From positions 2,169,994 through 2,233,993 of the forward strand of contig CM075771.1 in the NCBI GenBank assembly GCA_037974665.1: a DNA stretch of 64,000 nucleotides, given 5' to 3'. Shown one piece after another: positions 35,936-46,321 of this stretch. Both the position numbers and the translations under genes were made by a program. The DNA comes from Ehretia macrophylla. Its lineage: Eukaryota > Streptophyta > Magnoliopsida > Boraginales > Ehretiaceae. The notes beneath the pieces are model-generated. The model did not search any database. It saw nothing but the letters and a program-made list of their open reading frames with translations, and was not told the DNA's origin. Numbering within the stretch: position 1 is the stretch's first letter; every line of letters starts with the position of its first letter.

Positions 35936-36054
35936 GGGTGCGATCATACCAGCACTAATGCACTGGATCCCATCAGAACTCCTAAGTTAAGCATGCTTGG
36001 GCGAGAGTAGTACTAAGATGGGTGACCCCCTGTGAAGTCCTCGTGTTGCACCCG
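35936..36054 (+). rRNA. 5S rRNA: 5S rRNA, copy 54 (A-type end)
   Basis: Full length. Differences: C29T, G48T, G58A, G81A, G98T, C119G. First unit of a three-unit block repeated at copy 57. Confidence 0.94.
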
Positions 36055-36612
36055 CCTTTTCAATTTTTTTTCCTCCGGTTAGGGTTGCCAAGATACTTTA
36101 TCCACCACATTTCTATTATCAAATGCAACGGCACCTTGGGCAAGACAACTTCGCTTCACGTGGAGGTTGGGCCCGCAAACCGAGGGCGTAGGGCTTGTGA
36201 CCAGGTCTCCGTCGCTCCGGTACCCATAACTTTTTATCCGTAAGGAGTTACGCGGCGCACAACATACCATTGGAAAGCTCTCTGAGAGCTCTACGACTGG
36301 GGCAGCAAGCTTGCTCGTTCTGCCCTTTTTGGAGCCCAAAATCGAACGTTTTCATCAGTTCGAGGCTAGTTTTCTTATTAAGCATTGTTTTTTCGTCCCG
36401 GATCGTACGTCATGAGCTATTAAAAGGACGACAATCTTACTCGCGGGACATTAGAGGGCGCTACAATGCGTCGATATCACGTCTTACGAGGATGCTGCGT
36501 TGTTGAAGCGGATGGGTTATTGTTAAGCCCATTGGGCCTTCTGAATGGGCCATCTCTCTAGGCTGGGACTGTGAACCATTAACACAAAAAGGAATTCTAC
36601 CCCCACCATGAC

Positions 36613-36731
36613 GGGTGCGATCATAACAGCACGAATGCACCGGATCCCATCAGAACTCCGAAGTTAAGCGTGCTTGGGCGAGAGTATTACTAGGATGGGT
36701 GATCCCCTGGGAAGTCCTCGTGTTGCACCCC
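36613..36731 (+). rRNA. 5S rRNA: 5S rRNA, copy 55 (A-type end)
   Basis: Full length. Differences: C14A, T21G, G75T, C91T. The same four changes occur in copy 58. Confidence 0.95.
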
Positions 36732-37288
36732 CCTTTTTAATTTTTTTTCCACCGGTTATGGTTGCAAGATACTTTATCCACCACATTTCTATTATCGAAT
36801 CCCACGGCACCTTGGGAAAGACAACTTCACTTCACATGGAGGCGGGGCCCGTAAACCGAGGGCGTAGGGCTTGTGACCGGGTCTCCGTCGCTCCGGTGCC
36901 CATAACTTTTGATCCGTAAGGAGTTACGCGTCGCACAGCATACCGTGGGAATGCTCTTCGAGAGTTCTACGACGGGGGCAGCAAGCTAGCTTGCTATGCC
37001 CTTTTTGGAGCCCAAAATTGAACGTTTTCATCAATTTCGGGCCACTTTTCTCATTAAGCTCTGTTTTTCCGACACGGATCGTACGTCGTGAGCTGTTAAA
37101 AGGACGACAACCTTACTCGCGGGACATTAAATGGTGCTACAATGCATCGATATCATGTCTTATGAGGATGCTGCATTGTTGAAGTGGATGGGTTGTTGTC
37201 AAGCTCATTGGGCCTTCTGAATGGGCCATCTCTCTAGGCTGGGACAGTGAACCGTTAACATAAAAAGGAATTCTACCCCCAACATGAC

Positions 37289-37407
37289 TGGTGCGATCAT
37301 ACCAGCACTAATGCACTGGATCCCATCAGAACTCCGAAGTTAAGCGTGCTTCGGCGAGAGTAGTACTAGGATGGGTGACCCCCTAGGAAGTCCTCGTGTT
37401 GCACTCC
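37289..37407 (+). rRNA. 5S rRNA: 5S rRNA, copy 56 (B-type end)
   Basis: Full length. Differences: G1T, C29T, G64C, G97A, C117T. Counterpart of copy 59. Confidence 0.94.
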
Positions 37408-37964
37408 CCTTTTCAATTTTTTTTCCTCCGGTTATGGTTACCAAGATACTTTATCCACCACATTTCTATTATCGAATCCCACAGCACCTTGGGCAAGAGA
37501 ACTTCGCTTCATGTCGAGGCTGGGCCCGCAAACCGAGGGCGTAGGGATTGTGACCAAGTCTCCGTCATTCCGGTGACCATAACTTTTTATCCGTAAGGAC
37601 TTACGCAGCGCACAGCATACCGTTGAAAAGCTCTCCGAGAGCTCTACGACGAGACAGCAAGCTAACTTGCTGTGCCCTTTTTGGAGCCCAAAATCGAACG
37701 TTTTCTTCAGTTTCGGGCCACTTTTCTTATTAAGCTCTGTTTTTTCATCCCGGATCGTACGTCGTGAGCTGTTAAAAGTACGACAACCTTACTCGCTGGA
37801 CATTAGAGGGCCCTACAATGCGTCGATATCACGTCTTACGAGGATGCTGCGTTGTTGAAGCGGATGGGTTGTTGTTAAGCTCATTGGGCCTTCTGAATGG
37901 GCCATCTCTCTAGGCTGGGACTGTGAACCGTTAACATAAAAAGGAATTCTACCCCCAACATGAC

Positions 37965-38083
37965 TGGTGCGATCATACCAGCACTAATGCACTGGATCCC
38001 ATCAGAACTCCTAAGTTAAGCATGCTTGGGCGAGATTAGTACTAGGATGGGTGACCCCCTGGGAAGTCCTCGTGTTGCACCCC
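37965..38083 (+). rRNA. 5S rRNA: 5S rRNA, copy 57 (A-type end)
   Basis: Full length. Differences: G1T, C29T, G48T, G58A, G72T. The upstream part looks like copy 56 (G1T, AACATGACT) and the rest like copy 54, so a recombination junction may lie inside this gene. Confidence 0.94.
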
Positions 38084-38641
38084 CCTTTTCAATTTTTTTT
38101 CCTCCGGTTAGGCTTGCCAAGATACTTTATCCACCACATTTCTATTATTGAATCCCACGGCACCGTGGGCAAGACAACTTCGCTTCACGTGGAGGTTGGG
38201 CCCGCAAACCGAGGGCGTAGGGCTTGTGACCAGGTCTCCGTCGCTCCGGTACCCATAACTTTTGATCCGTAAGGAGTTACGCAGCGCACAGCATACCGTT
38301 GGAAAGCTCTCCGAGAGCTCTACGATTTGGGCTGCAAGCTTGCTCGGTTTTTCTTTTTTGGAGCCCAAAATCGAATGTTTTCATCATTTCGAGGCCAGTT
38401 TTCTTATTAAGCACTATTTTTTCGTCCCGGATCGTACGTCATGAGCTGTTAAAAGGACGACAATCTTACTCGCGGGACATTAGAGGGCCCTACAATGCGT
38501 CGATATCACGTCTTGCGAGGATGCTGCGTTGTTGAAGCGGATGGGTTGTTGTTAAGCCCAATGGGCCTTCTGAATGGGCCATCTCTCTAGGCTGGGACTG
38601 TGAACCGTTAACACAAAAAGGAATTCTACCCCCACCATGAC

Positions 38642-38760
38642 GGGTGCGATCATAACAGCACGAATGCACCGGATCCCATCAGAACTCCGAAGTTAAGCGT
38701 GCTTGGGCGAGAGTATTACTAGGATGGGTGATCCCCTGGGAAGTCCTCGTGTTGCACCCC
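38642..38760 (+). rRNA. 5S rRNA: 5S rRNA, copy 58 (A-type end)
   Basis: Full length and identical in its four differences (C14A, T21G, G75T, C91T) to copy 55, 2,029 bp upstream. Confidence 0.95.
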
Positions 38761-39317
38761 CCTTTTTAATTTTTTTTCCACCGGTTAGGGTTCCAAGATA
38801 CTTTATCCACCACATTTCTATTATCGAATCCCACGGCACCTTGGGCAAGACAACTTCACTTCACATGGAGGCTGGGCCCGTAAACCGAGCGCGTAGGGCT
38901 TGTGACCAGGTCTCCGTCGCTCCGGTGCCCATAACTTTTGATCCGTAAGGAGTTACGCTGCGCACAGCATACCGTCGGAAAGCTCTTCGAGAGTTCTACG
39001 ACGGGGGCAGCAAGCTAGCTTGCTATGCCATTTTTGGAGCTCAAAATTGAACGTTTTCATCAATTTCGGGCCACTTTTCTTATTAAGCTCTGTTGTTCCG
39101 ACACGGATCGTACGTCGTGAGCTGTTAAAAGGACGACAACCTTACTCGCGGGACATTAGAGGGTGCTACAATGCGTCGATATCATGTCTTGCGAGGATGC
39201 TGCGTTGTTGAAGTGGATGGGTTGTTGTTAAGCCCATTGGGCCTTCTGAATGGGCCTTCTCTCTAGGCTGGGACTGTGAACTGTTAACATAAAAAGGAAT
39301 TCTACCCCCAACATGAC

Positions 39318-39436
39318 TGGTGCGATCATACCAGCACTAATGCACCGGATCCCATAAGAACTCCGAAGTTAAGCGTGCTTCGGCGAGCGTAGTACTAGGA
39401 TGGGTGACCCCCTAGGAAGTCCTCGTGTTGCACTCC
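39318..39436 (+). rRNA. 5S rRNA: 5S rRNA, copy 59 (B-type end)
   Basis: Full length. Differences: G1T, C39A, G64C, A71C (IE), G97A, C117T. Confidence 0.94.
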
Positions 39437-39992
39437 CCTTTTCAATGTTTTTTCCTCCGGTTAGGGTTACCAAGATACTTTATCCACCACATTTCTATTA
39501 TCGAATCCCACAGCACCTTGGGCAAGAGAACTTCGCTTCATGTGGAGGCTGGGCCCGCAAACCGAGGGCGTAGGGCTTGTGACCAAGTCTCCGTTGGTCT
39601 GGTGCCCATAACTTTTGATCCGTAAAGAGTTACGCGGTACACAGCATACCGTTGAAAAGCTCTCCGAGAGCTCTACGACGAGGTAGCAAGCTTGCTTGTT
39701 GTGCCCTTTTTGGAGCCCAAAATCGAACGTTTTCTTCAGTTTCGGGCCACTTTTCTTATAAAGCTCTGTTTTTTCATCCCGGATCGTACGTCGTGAGCTG
39801 TTAAAAGGACGACAACCTTACTCGCGGGACATTAGAGGGCCCTGCAATGCGTCGATATCATGTCTTACGAGGATGCTCCGTTGTTGAAGCGGATGGGTTG
39901 TTGTTAAGCTCATTGGCCTTCTGAATGGGCCTTCTCTCTATGCTGGGACTGTGAACCGTTAACACGAAAATGAATTCTACCCCCACAATGAC

Positions 39993-40111
39993 GGGTGCGA
40001 TCATACCAACACTAAGGCACCGGGTCCCATCAGAACTCCGAAGTTAAGCGTTCTTGGGCGAGAGTAGTACTAGGATGGGTGACACCCTGGGAAGTCCTCG
40101 TGTTGCACCCC
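39993..40111 (+). rRNA. 5S rRNA: 5S rRNA, copy 60 (A-type end)
   Basis: Full length. Differences: G17A, T24G, A32G, G60T, C92A. Confidence 0.95.
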
Positions 40112-40668
40112 CCTTTTCAATTTTTTTCCTCCGGTTAGGGTTTCCAAGATACTTTATTCATCACATTTCTATTTTCGAATCCCACAGCACTTTGGGCAAG
40201 AAAACTTCACTTCACATGGAGGCTGGGCCCGCAAACCCAGGGCGTAGGGCTTGTGACCAGGTCTACGTCGCTCCGGTGCCCATAACTTTTGATCCGTAAG
40301 GAGTTACGCGGCACACAGCATACCGTTGGAAAGCTCTCCGAGAGCACTACGACGGTGGCAGCAAGCTAGCTTGCTTTGACCTTTTTGGAGCCCAAAATTG
40401 AACGTTTTCATCAGTTTCGGGCGACTTTTCTTATTAAGCTATGTTTTTCCGTCCCGGATCGTACGTCGTGAGCTGTTAAAAGGACGACAACCTTACTCGC
40501 GGGACATTAGAGGGCCCTACAATGCGTCGATATCATGTCTTGCGACGATGCTGCGTTGTTGTAGCGGATGGGTTGTTGTTAAGGCCATTGGGCCTTCTGA
40601 AGGGGCCATCTCTCTAGGCCGGAACTGTGAACCGTTAACATAAAAAGGAATTCTACCCCCAACATGGT

Positions 40669-40787
40669 TAGTGCGATCATACCAGCACTAATGCACCGTA
40701 TCCCATAAGAACTCCGAAGTTAAGCGTGCTTGGGCGAGAGTTGTACTAGGTTGGGTGACCCCCTGGGAAGTCCTCGTGTTGCACTCC
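40669..40787 (+). rRNA. 5S rRNA: 5S rRNA, copy 61 (B-type end)
   Basis: Full length. Differences: G1T, G2A, G31T, C39A, A74T, A83T, C117T. The next spacer lacks 19 bp at 40920/40921, a deletion shared with the spacer after copy 63. Confidence 0.93.
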
Positions 40788-41327
40788 CTTTTCTCAATTT
40801 TTTTTCCTCCAGTTAGGGTTGCCAAGATACTTTATCCACCACATTTCTATTATCGAATCCCACAGCACCTTGGGCAAGACAAGTTCACTTCACGTGGAGG
40901 CTGGGCCCGCAAATAGAGGGTCTCCGTCACTCCGTTGCCCATAACTTTTAATCCGTAAAGAGTTACGTGGCGCACAGCATACCGTTGGAAAGCTCTCCGA
41001 GAGCTCTACGACGGGGGCAGCAAGCTTGCTCGTTGTGCCCTTTTTGGAGCCCAAAATCGAACGTTTTCATCAGTTTCGGGCCACTTTTCTTATAAAGCTC
41101 TGTTTTTTCATCCCGGATCGTACGTCGTGAGCTGTTAAAAGCATGACAACCTTACTCGCGGGACATTAGAGGGCCCTACAATGCATCGATATCACGTCTT
41201 GCGAGGATGCTGCGTTGTTGAAGCGGATGGGTTGTTGTTAAGCCCATTGGGCCTTCTGAATGGGCCATCTCTCTAGGCTGGGACTGTGAACCGTTAACAC
41301 AAAAAATAATTCTACCCCCACCATGAC

Positions 41328-41446
41328 GGGTGCGATCATACCCGCACTAATGCTCCGGATCCCATCAGAACTCCGAAGTTAAGCGTGCTTGGGTGAGAGT
41401 AGTACTAGGATGGGTGACCCCCTGGGAAGTCCTCGTGTTGCCCTCC
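41328..41446 (+). rRNA. 5S rRNA: 5S rRNA, copy 62 (D-type end)
   Basis: Full length. Differences: A16C, A27T, C67T (IE), A115C, C117T. A115C breaks the U4-A115 pair. Confidence 0.94.
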
Positions 41447-42004
41447 CCTTCTCAATTTTTTTTTCCTCCGGTTAGGGTTGCCAAAATACTTTATCCACCA
41501 CATTTCTATTATCGAATCCCACGGAACCTGGGCAAGAGAACTTCGCTTCACGTGGAGGCTGGGCCCGCAAACCGAGGGCTTAGGGCTTGTGACCAAGTCT
41601 CCGTCGCTCCGGTGCCCATAACTTTTGATCCGTAAGGAGTTATGCGGCACACAGCATACCGTTGGAAAGCTCTCCGAGAGCACTACGACGGTGGAAGCAA
41701 GCTAGCTTGCTGTGACCTTTTTGGAGCCCAAAATCGAACGTTTTCATCAGTTTCGGGCGACTTTTCTTATTAAGCTATATTTTTCCGTCCCGGATCGTAC
41801 GTCGTGAGCTGTTAAAAGGACGACAACCTTACTCGCGGGACATTAGAGGGCCCTACAATGCGTCGATATCATGTCTTGCGAGGATGCTGTGTTGTTGTAG
41901 CGGATGGGTTGTTGTTAAGGCCATTGGGCCTTCTGAAGGGGCCATCTCTCTAGGCTGGAACAGTGAACCGTTAACATAAAAAGGAATTCTACCCCTAACA
42001 TGAC

Positions 42005-42123
42005 TAGTGCGATCATACCAGCACTAATGCACCGGATCCCATAAGAACTCCGAAGTTAAGCGTGCTTGGGCGAGAGTTGTACTAGGATGGGTGACCCCCT
42101 GGGAAGTCCTCATGTTGCACTCC
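42005..42123 (+). rRNA. 5S rRNA: 5S rRNA, copy 63 (B-type end)
   Basis: Full length. Differences: G1T, G2A, C39A, A74T, G108A, C117T. Sister of copy 61. Confidence 0.94.
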
Positions 42124-42662
42124 CTTTCTCAATTTTTTTTCCTCCAGTTAGGGTTGCCAAGATACTTTATCCACCACATTTCTATTATCGAATCCCACAG
42201 CACCTTGGGCAAGACAAGTTCACTTCACGTGGAGGCTGGGCCCGCAAACCGAGGGTCTCTGTCGCTCCGTTGCCCATAACTTTTGATCCGTAAAAAGTTA
42301 CGTGGCGCACAGCATACCGTTGGAAAGCTCCCCGAGAGCTCTAAGACGGGGGCAGCAAGCTTGCTCGTTGTTCTCTTTTTGGAGCTCAAAATCGAACGTT
42401 TTCATCAGTTTCGGGCCACTTTTCTTATAAAGCTCTGTTTTTTCATCCCGGATCGTACGTCGTGAACTATTAAAAGGATGACAACCTTACTCGCGGGACA
42501 TTAGAGGGCCCTACAATGCGTCGATATCACGTCTTGCGAGGATATTGCGTTGTTGAAGTGGATGGGTTGTTGTTAAGCCCATTGGGCCTTCTGAATGGGC
42601 CATCTCTCTAGGCTGGGACTGTGAACCGTTAACACAAAAAGGAATTCTACCCCCACCATGAC

Positions 42663-42781
42663 GGGTGCGATCATACCCGCACTAATGCTCCGGATCCCAT
42701 CAGAACTCCGAAGTTAAGCGTGCTTGGGCGAGAGTAGTACTAGGATGGGTGACCCCCTGGGAAGTCCTCGTGTTGCCCTCC
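42663..42781 (+). rRNA. 5S rRNA: 5S rRNA, copy 64 (D-type end)
   Basis: Full length. Differences: A16C, A27T, A115C, C117T. Sister of copy 62, from which it differs in the gene only by lacking C67T. Confidence 0.95.
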
Positions 42782-43339
42782 CCTTCTCAATTTTTTTTCC
42801 TCCGGTTAGGGTTGCCAAGATACTTTATCCACCACATTTCTATTATCGAATCCCACGGCACCTTGGACAAGACAACTTCGCTTCACGTGGAGACTGGGCT
42901 TGCAAACCGAGGGCGTAGGGCTTGTGACCAGGTCTCCATCGCTCCGGTGCCCATAACTTTTGATCCGTAAGTAGTTACGCGGCGCATAGCACACCATTGG
43001 AAAGCTCTCCGAGTGCTCTACGACGGGGGAAACTAGCTTGCTCGCTGTGCCCTTTTTGGAGCCCAAAATTGAACATCTTCATCAGTTTCGGGCCACTTTT
43101 CATATTAAGCTCTGTTTTTCCGTCCCGAATCGTACGTCGTGAGCTGTTAAAAGGACGACAACCTTACCCGTGGGACATTAGAGGGCACTATAATGCGTCG
43201 ATATCATGTCTTGCGAGGATGCTGCGTTGTTGAAACGGATATGTTGTTGTTAAGCCCATTGGGCCATCTGAATGGGCCATCTCTCTTGGCTGGGACTGTG
43301 AACCGTTAACACAAAATGGAATTCTACCCCCACCATGAC

Positions 43340-43458
43340 GGGTGTGATCATACCAGCACTAATGCTCCGGATACCATCAGAACTTCGAAATTAAGCGTGC
43401 TTGGGCGAGAGTAGTACTAGGATGGGTGACCCCCTGGGAAGTCCTCGTGTTGTACCCA
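43340..43458 (+). rRNA. 5S rRNA: 5S rRNA, copy 65 (C-type end)
   Basis: Full length. Differences: C6T, A27T, C34A, C46T, G51A (box A), C114T. Confidence 0.94.
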
Positions 43459-44013
43459 TTTTTCAATTTTTTTTCCTCCGGTTAGGGTTGCAAGATACTT
43501 TATCCACCACATTTCTATTATCGAATCCCACAGCACCTTGGGCAAGACAACTTCACTTCACATGGAGGATGGGCCCGCAAACCGAGGGCGTAGAGCTTGT
43601 GGCCAGGTCTACGTCGCTCCGGTGCCTATAACTTTTGATCCGTAAGGAGTTACGCGGTGCACAACATACCGTTGAAAAGCTCTCCGAGAGCTGTACGACG
43701 AGGCAGCAAGCTTTCTTGCTTTGCCCTTTTTGGAGCCCAAAATTGAACGTTTTCATTAGTTTCGGGCCACTTTTCTTATTTAGCTCCGTTTTTTCGTCCC
43801 GGATCGTACGTCGTGAGCTGTTAAAAGGACGACAACCTTACTCGCGGGACATTAGAGGGCCCTACAATGCGTCGATATCATGTCTTGCGAGGATGCTGCG
43901 TTGTTGTAGCGGATGGGTTGTTGTTAAGCCCATTGGGCCTTGTGAATGGGCCATCTCTCTAGGCTGCGACTGTGAACAGTTAACACAAAAATGAATTTTA
44001 TCCCTAACATGAC

Positions 44014-44132
44014 TGGTGCGATCATACCAGCACTAATGCACCGGATCCCATCAGAACTCCGAAGTTAAGCGTGCTTGGGCGAGAGTAGTACTAGGATGGG
44101 TGACTCCCTGGGAAGTCCTCGTGTTGCACTCC
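44014..44132 (+). rRNA. 5S rRNA: 5S rRNA, copy 66 (B-type end)
   Basis: Full length with G1T, C92T and C117T only. Confidence 0.95.
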
Positions 44133-44689
44133 CCTTCTCAATTTTTTTTCCTCCGGTTAGGGTTGCCAAGATACTTTATCCACCACATTTCGATTATCGA
44201 ATCCCACGGCACCTTGGGCAAGAGAACTTCACTTCACGTGGAGGCTGGGCCAGCAAACCGAGGGCGTAGGGCTTGTGACCAGGTCTCCGTCGCTCCGGTG
44301 CCAATAACTTTTGATCCGTAAGGAGTTACGCGGCACACAGCATACCATTGGAAAGCTCTCTGAGAGCTCTATGATGGGGGTAGCAAGCTTACTTGCTATG
44401 CTCTTTTTGGAGGCCAAAATCAAACTTTTCATCAGTTTCGGGCCACTTTTCTTATTAAGCTCTGTTTTTCCATCCCGGGTCGTACGTCGTGAGCTGTTAA
44501 AAGGACGACAACCATACTCGCGGGACATTAGAGGGCCCTATAATGCGTCGATATCACGTCTTGCGAAGATGCAGCGTTGTCGAAGCCAATTGGTCGTTGT
44601 TAAGCCCATTCGGCCTTCTGAATGGGCCATCTCTCTAGGCTGGGACTGTGAACCGTTAACACAAAAATGAATTCTACCCCCAACATGAC

Positions 44690-44808
44690 GGGTGCGATCA
44701 TACCAGCACTAATGCACCGCATCCCATCAGAACTCCGAAGTTAAGCGTGCTTGGGCGAGAGTAGTACTAGGATGGGTGACCCCCTGGGAAGTCCTCGTGT
44801 TGCCCTCC
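44690..44808 (+). rRNA. 5S rRNA: 5S rRNA, copy 67 (D-type end)
   Basis: Full length with G31C, A115C and C117T only. The promoter boxes match the consensus. Confidence 0.95.
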
Positions 44809-45367
44809 CCTTTTCAATTTTCTTTTCCTCCGATTAGGGTTGCCAAGATACTTTATCCACCACATTTCTATTATTGAATCCCACGGCACCTGGGGCAAGA
44901 CGACTTCGCTTCACGTGGAGGCTGGGCCTGCAAACCGAGGGCGTAGGGCTTGTGACCAGGTCTCCGTCGCTCCGGTGCCCATAACTTTTGATCCGTAAGG
45001 AGTTACGCGGCGCACAGCATACCGTTGGTAAGCTCTCTGAGAGCTCTATGATGCGGCAGCAAGCTTACTTGCTGTGCCCTTTTTGGAGCCCAAAATCGAA
45101 CGTTTTCATCAGTTTCGGGCCACTTTTCTTATTAATCTCTGTTTTTTCATCCCAGATCGTACGTCGTGAGCTGTTAAAAGGACGACAACCATACTCGCGG
45201 GACATTAGAGGGCCCTACAATGCGTCAATATCACGTCTTGCGAGGATGCTGCGTTGTTGAAGCGGATAGGTTGTTGTTAAGCCCATTGGGCCTTCTGAAT
45301 GGGCCATCTCTCTAGGCTGGGACTGTGAACCGTTAACACAAAATGGAATTCTACCCCCTACCATGAC

Positions 45368-45486
45368 GGGTGCGATCATACTAGCACTAATGCACCGGAT
45401 CCCATCAGAACTCCGAAGTTAAGCGTGCTTGGGCGATAGTAGTGCTAGGATGGGTGACCCCTTGGGAAGTCCTCGTGTTGCCCTCC
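45368..45486 (+). rRNA. 5S rRNA: 5S rRNA, copy 68 (D-type end)
   Basis: Full length. Differences: C15T, G70T (IE), A77G, C95T, A115C, C117T. Confidence 0.94.
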
Positions 45487-46044
45487 CCTTTTCAATTTTT
45501 TTTCCTCCAGTTAGGGTTGCCAAGATACTTTATCCCCCACATTTCTATTATCGAATCGTACGGCTCCTTGGGCAAGACAACTTCGCTCCACGTGGAGGCT
45601 GGGCCTGCAAACCGAGGGCGTAGGGCTTGTGACCAGGTCTCCGTCGCTCCGGTGCCCATAACTTTTGATCCGTAAGTAGTTACGCGGCGCACAGCATACC
45701 GTTGGAAAGCTCTCCGAGAGCTCTACGACGAGGGCAGCAAGCTTGGTCGCTGTGCCCTTTTTGGAGCCCAAAATCAAACGTTTTCATCAATTTCGGGCCA
45801 CATTTCTTATTAAGCTCTATTTTTCCGTCCCGGATCGTACGTCGTGAGCTGTTAAAAGGATGACAAACTTACTCGCGGGACATTAGCGGGCGCTACAATG
45901 CGTCGATATCATGTCTTGCGAGGATGCAGCGTTATTGAAGCGGATGTGTTGTTGTTAAGCCCATTGGGCCTTATGAATGGGCCATCTCTCTAGGCTGGGA
46001 CTGTGAACCGTTAACACAAAATGGAATTCTACCCCCACCATGAC

Positions 46045-46163
46045 GGGTGAGATCATACCAGCACGAATGCACCGGATCCCATAAGAACTCCAAAGTTAAG
46101 CGTGGTTGGGCGATAGTAGCACTAGGATGGGTGACCCCTTGGGAAGTCCTCGTGTTGCACTCC
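46045..46163 (+). rRNA. 5S rRNA: 5S rRNA, copy 69 (B-type end)
   Basis: Full length. Differences: C6A, T21G, C39A, G48A, C61G, G70T, T76C, C95T, C117T. The retrotransposon lies 158 bp past its 3' end, in the spacer. Confidence 0.93.
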
Positions 46164-46316
46164 CCTTTTCAATTTTTTTCCTCCGGTTAGGGTTGCCAAG
46201 TTACTTTATCCACCACATTTCTATTATTGAATCCCACAGCACCTTGGGCAAGATAAATTCATTTCACGTGGAGGCTGGGCCCGCAAACCCAGGGCGTAGA
46301 GCTTATGACCAGGTCT

Positions 46317-46321
46317 CCGTC
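46317..46321 (+). repeat. Target site duplication CCGTC, left
   Basis: Last five bases of 5S spacer before the 5' LTR. The normal spacer reads GTCTCCGTCGCTCC here; the same five bases reappear after the 3' LTR. Confidence 0.95.

Larger units (their letters stand above)
1..46321 (+). repeat. 5S rDNA tandem array, left part (copies 1-69)
   Basis: Head-to-tail repeat with gene starts mostly 674-678 bp apart. Each unit is a 119-nt 5S gene followed by a spacer of about 558 bp. Every spacer of more than 300 bp holds the same parts in order: T-run terminator, a GGTTAGGGTT block, a CACGTG core, the palindromes AGCTCTCCGAGAGCT and AGCAAGCTTGCT, a TGTTAAAAGGACGACAACC block, a GCCCATTGGGCC cluster, an A-rich stretch and GAATTCTACCCCC just before the gene. 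No other gene is seen in the spacers. Unusual spacings are 665 (13-bp deletion near 821), 591 (truncated copy 3), 659 and 658 (shared 19-bp deletion). Positions 1-196 are the end of a spacer whose gene lies outside the window. Confidence 0.97.

Noticed and set aside
1-46321. CRISPR or other direct-repeat defence array.
   Set aside because: The repeat unit is 677 bp with a plant 5S rRNA gene in each; no short repeats with unique spacers.
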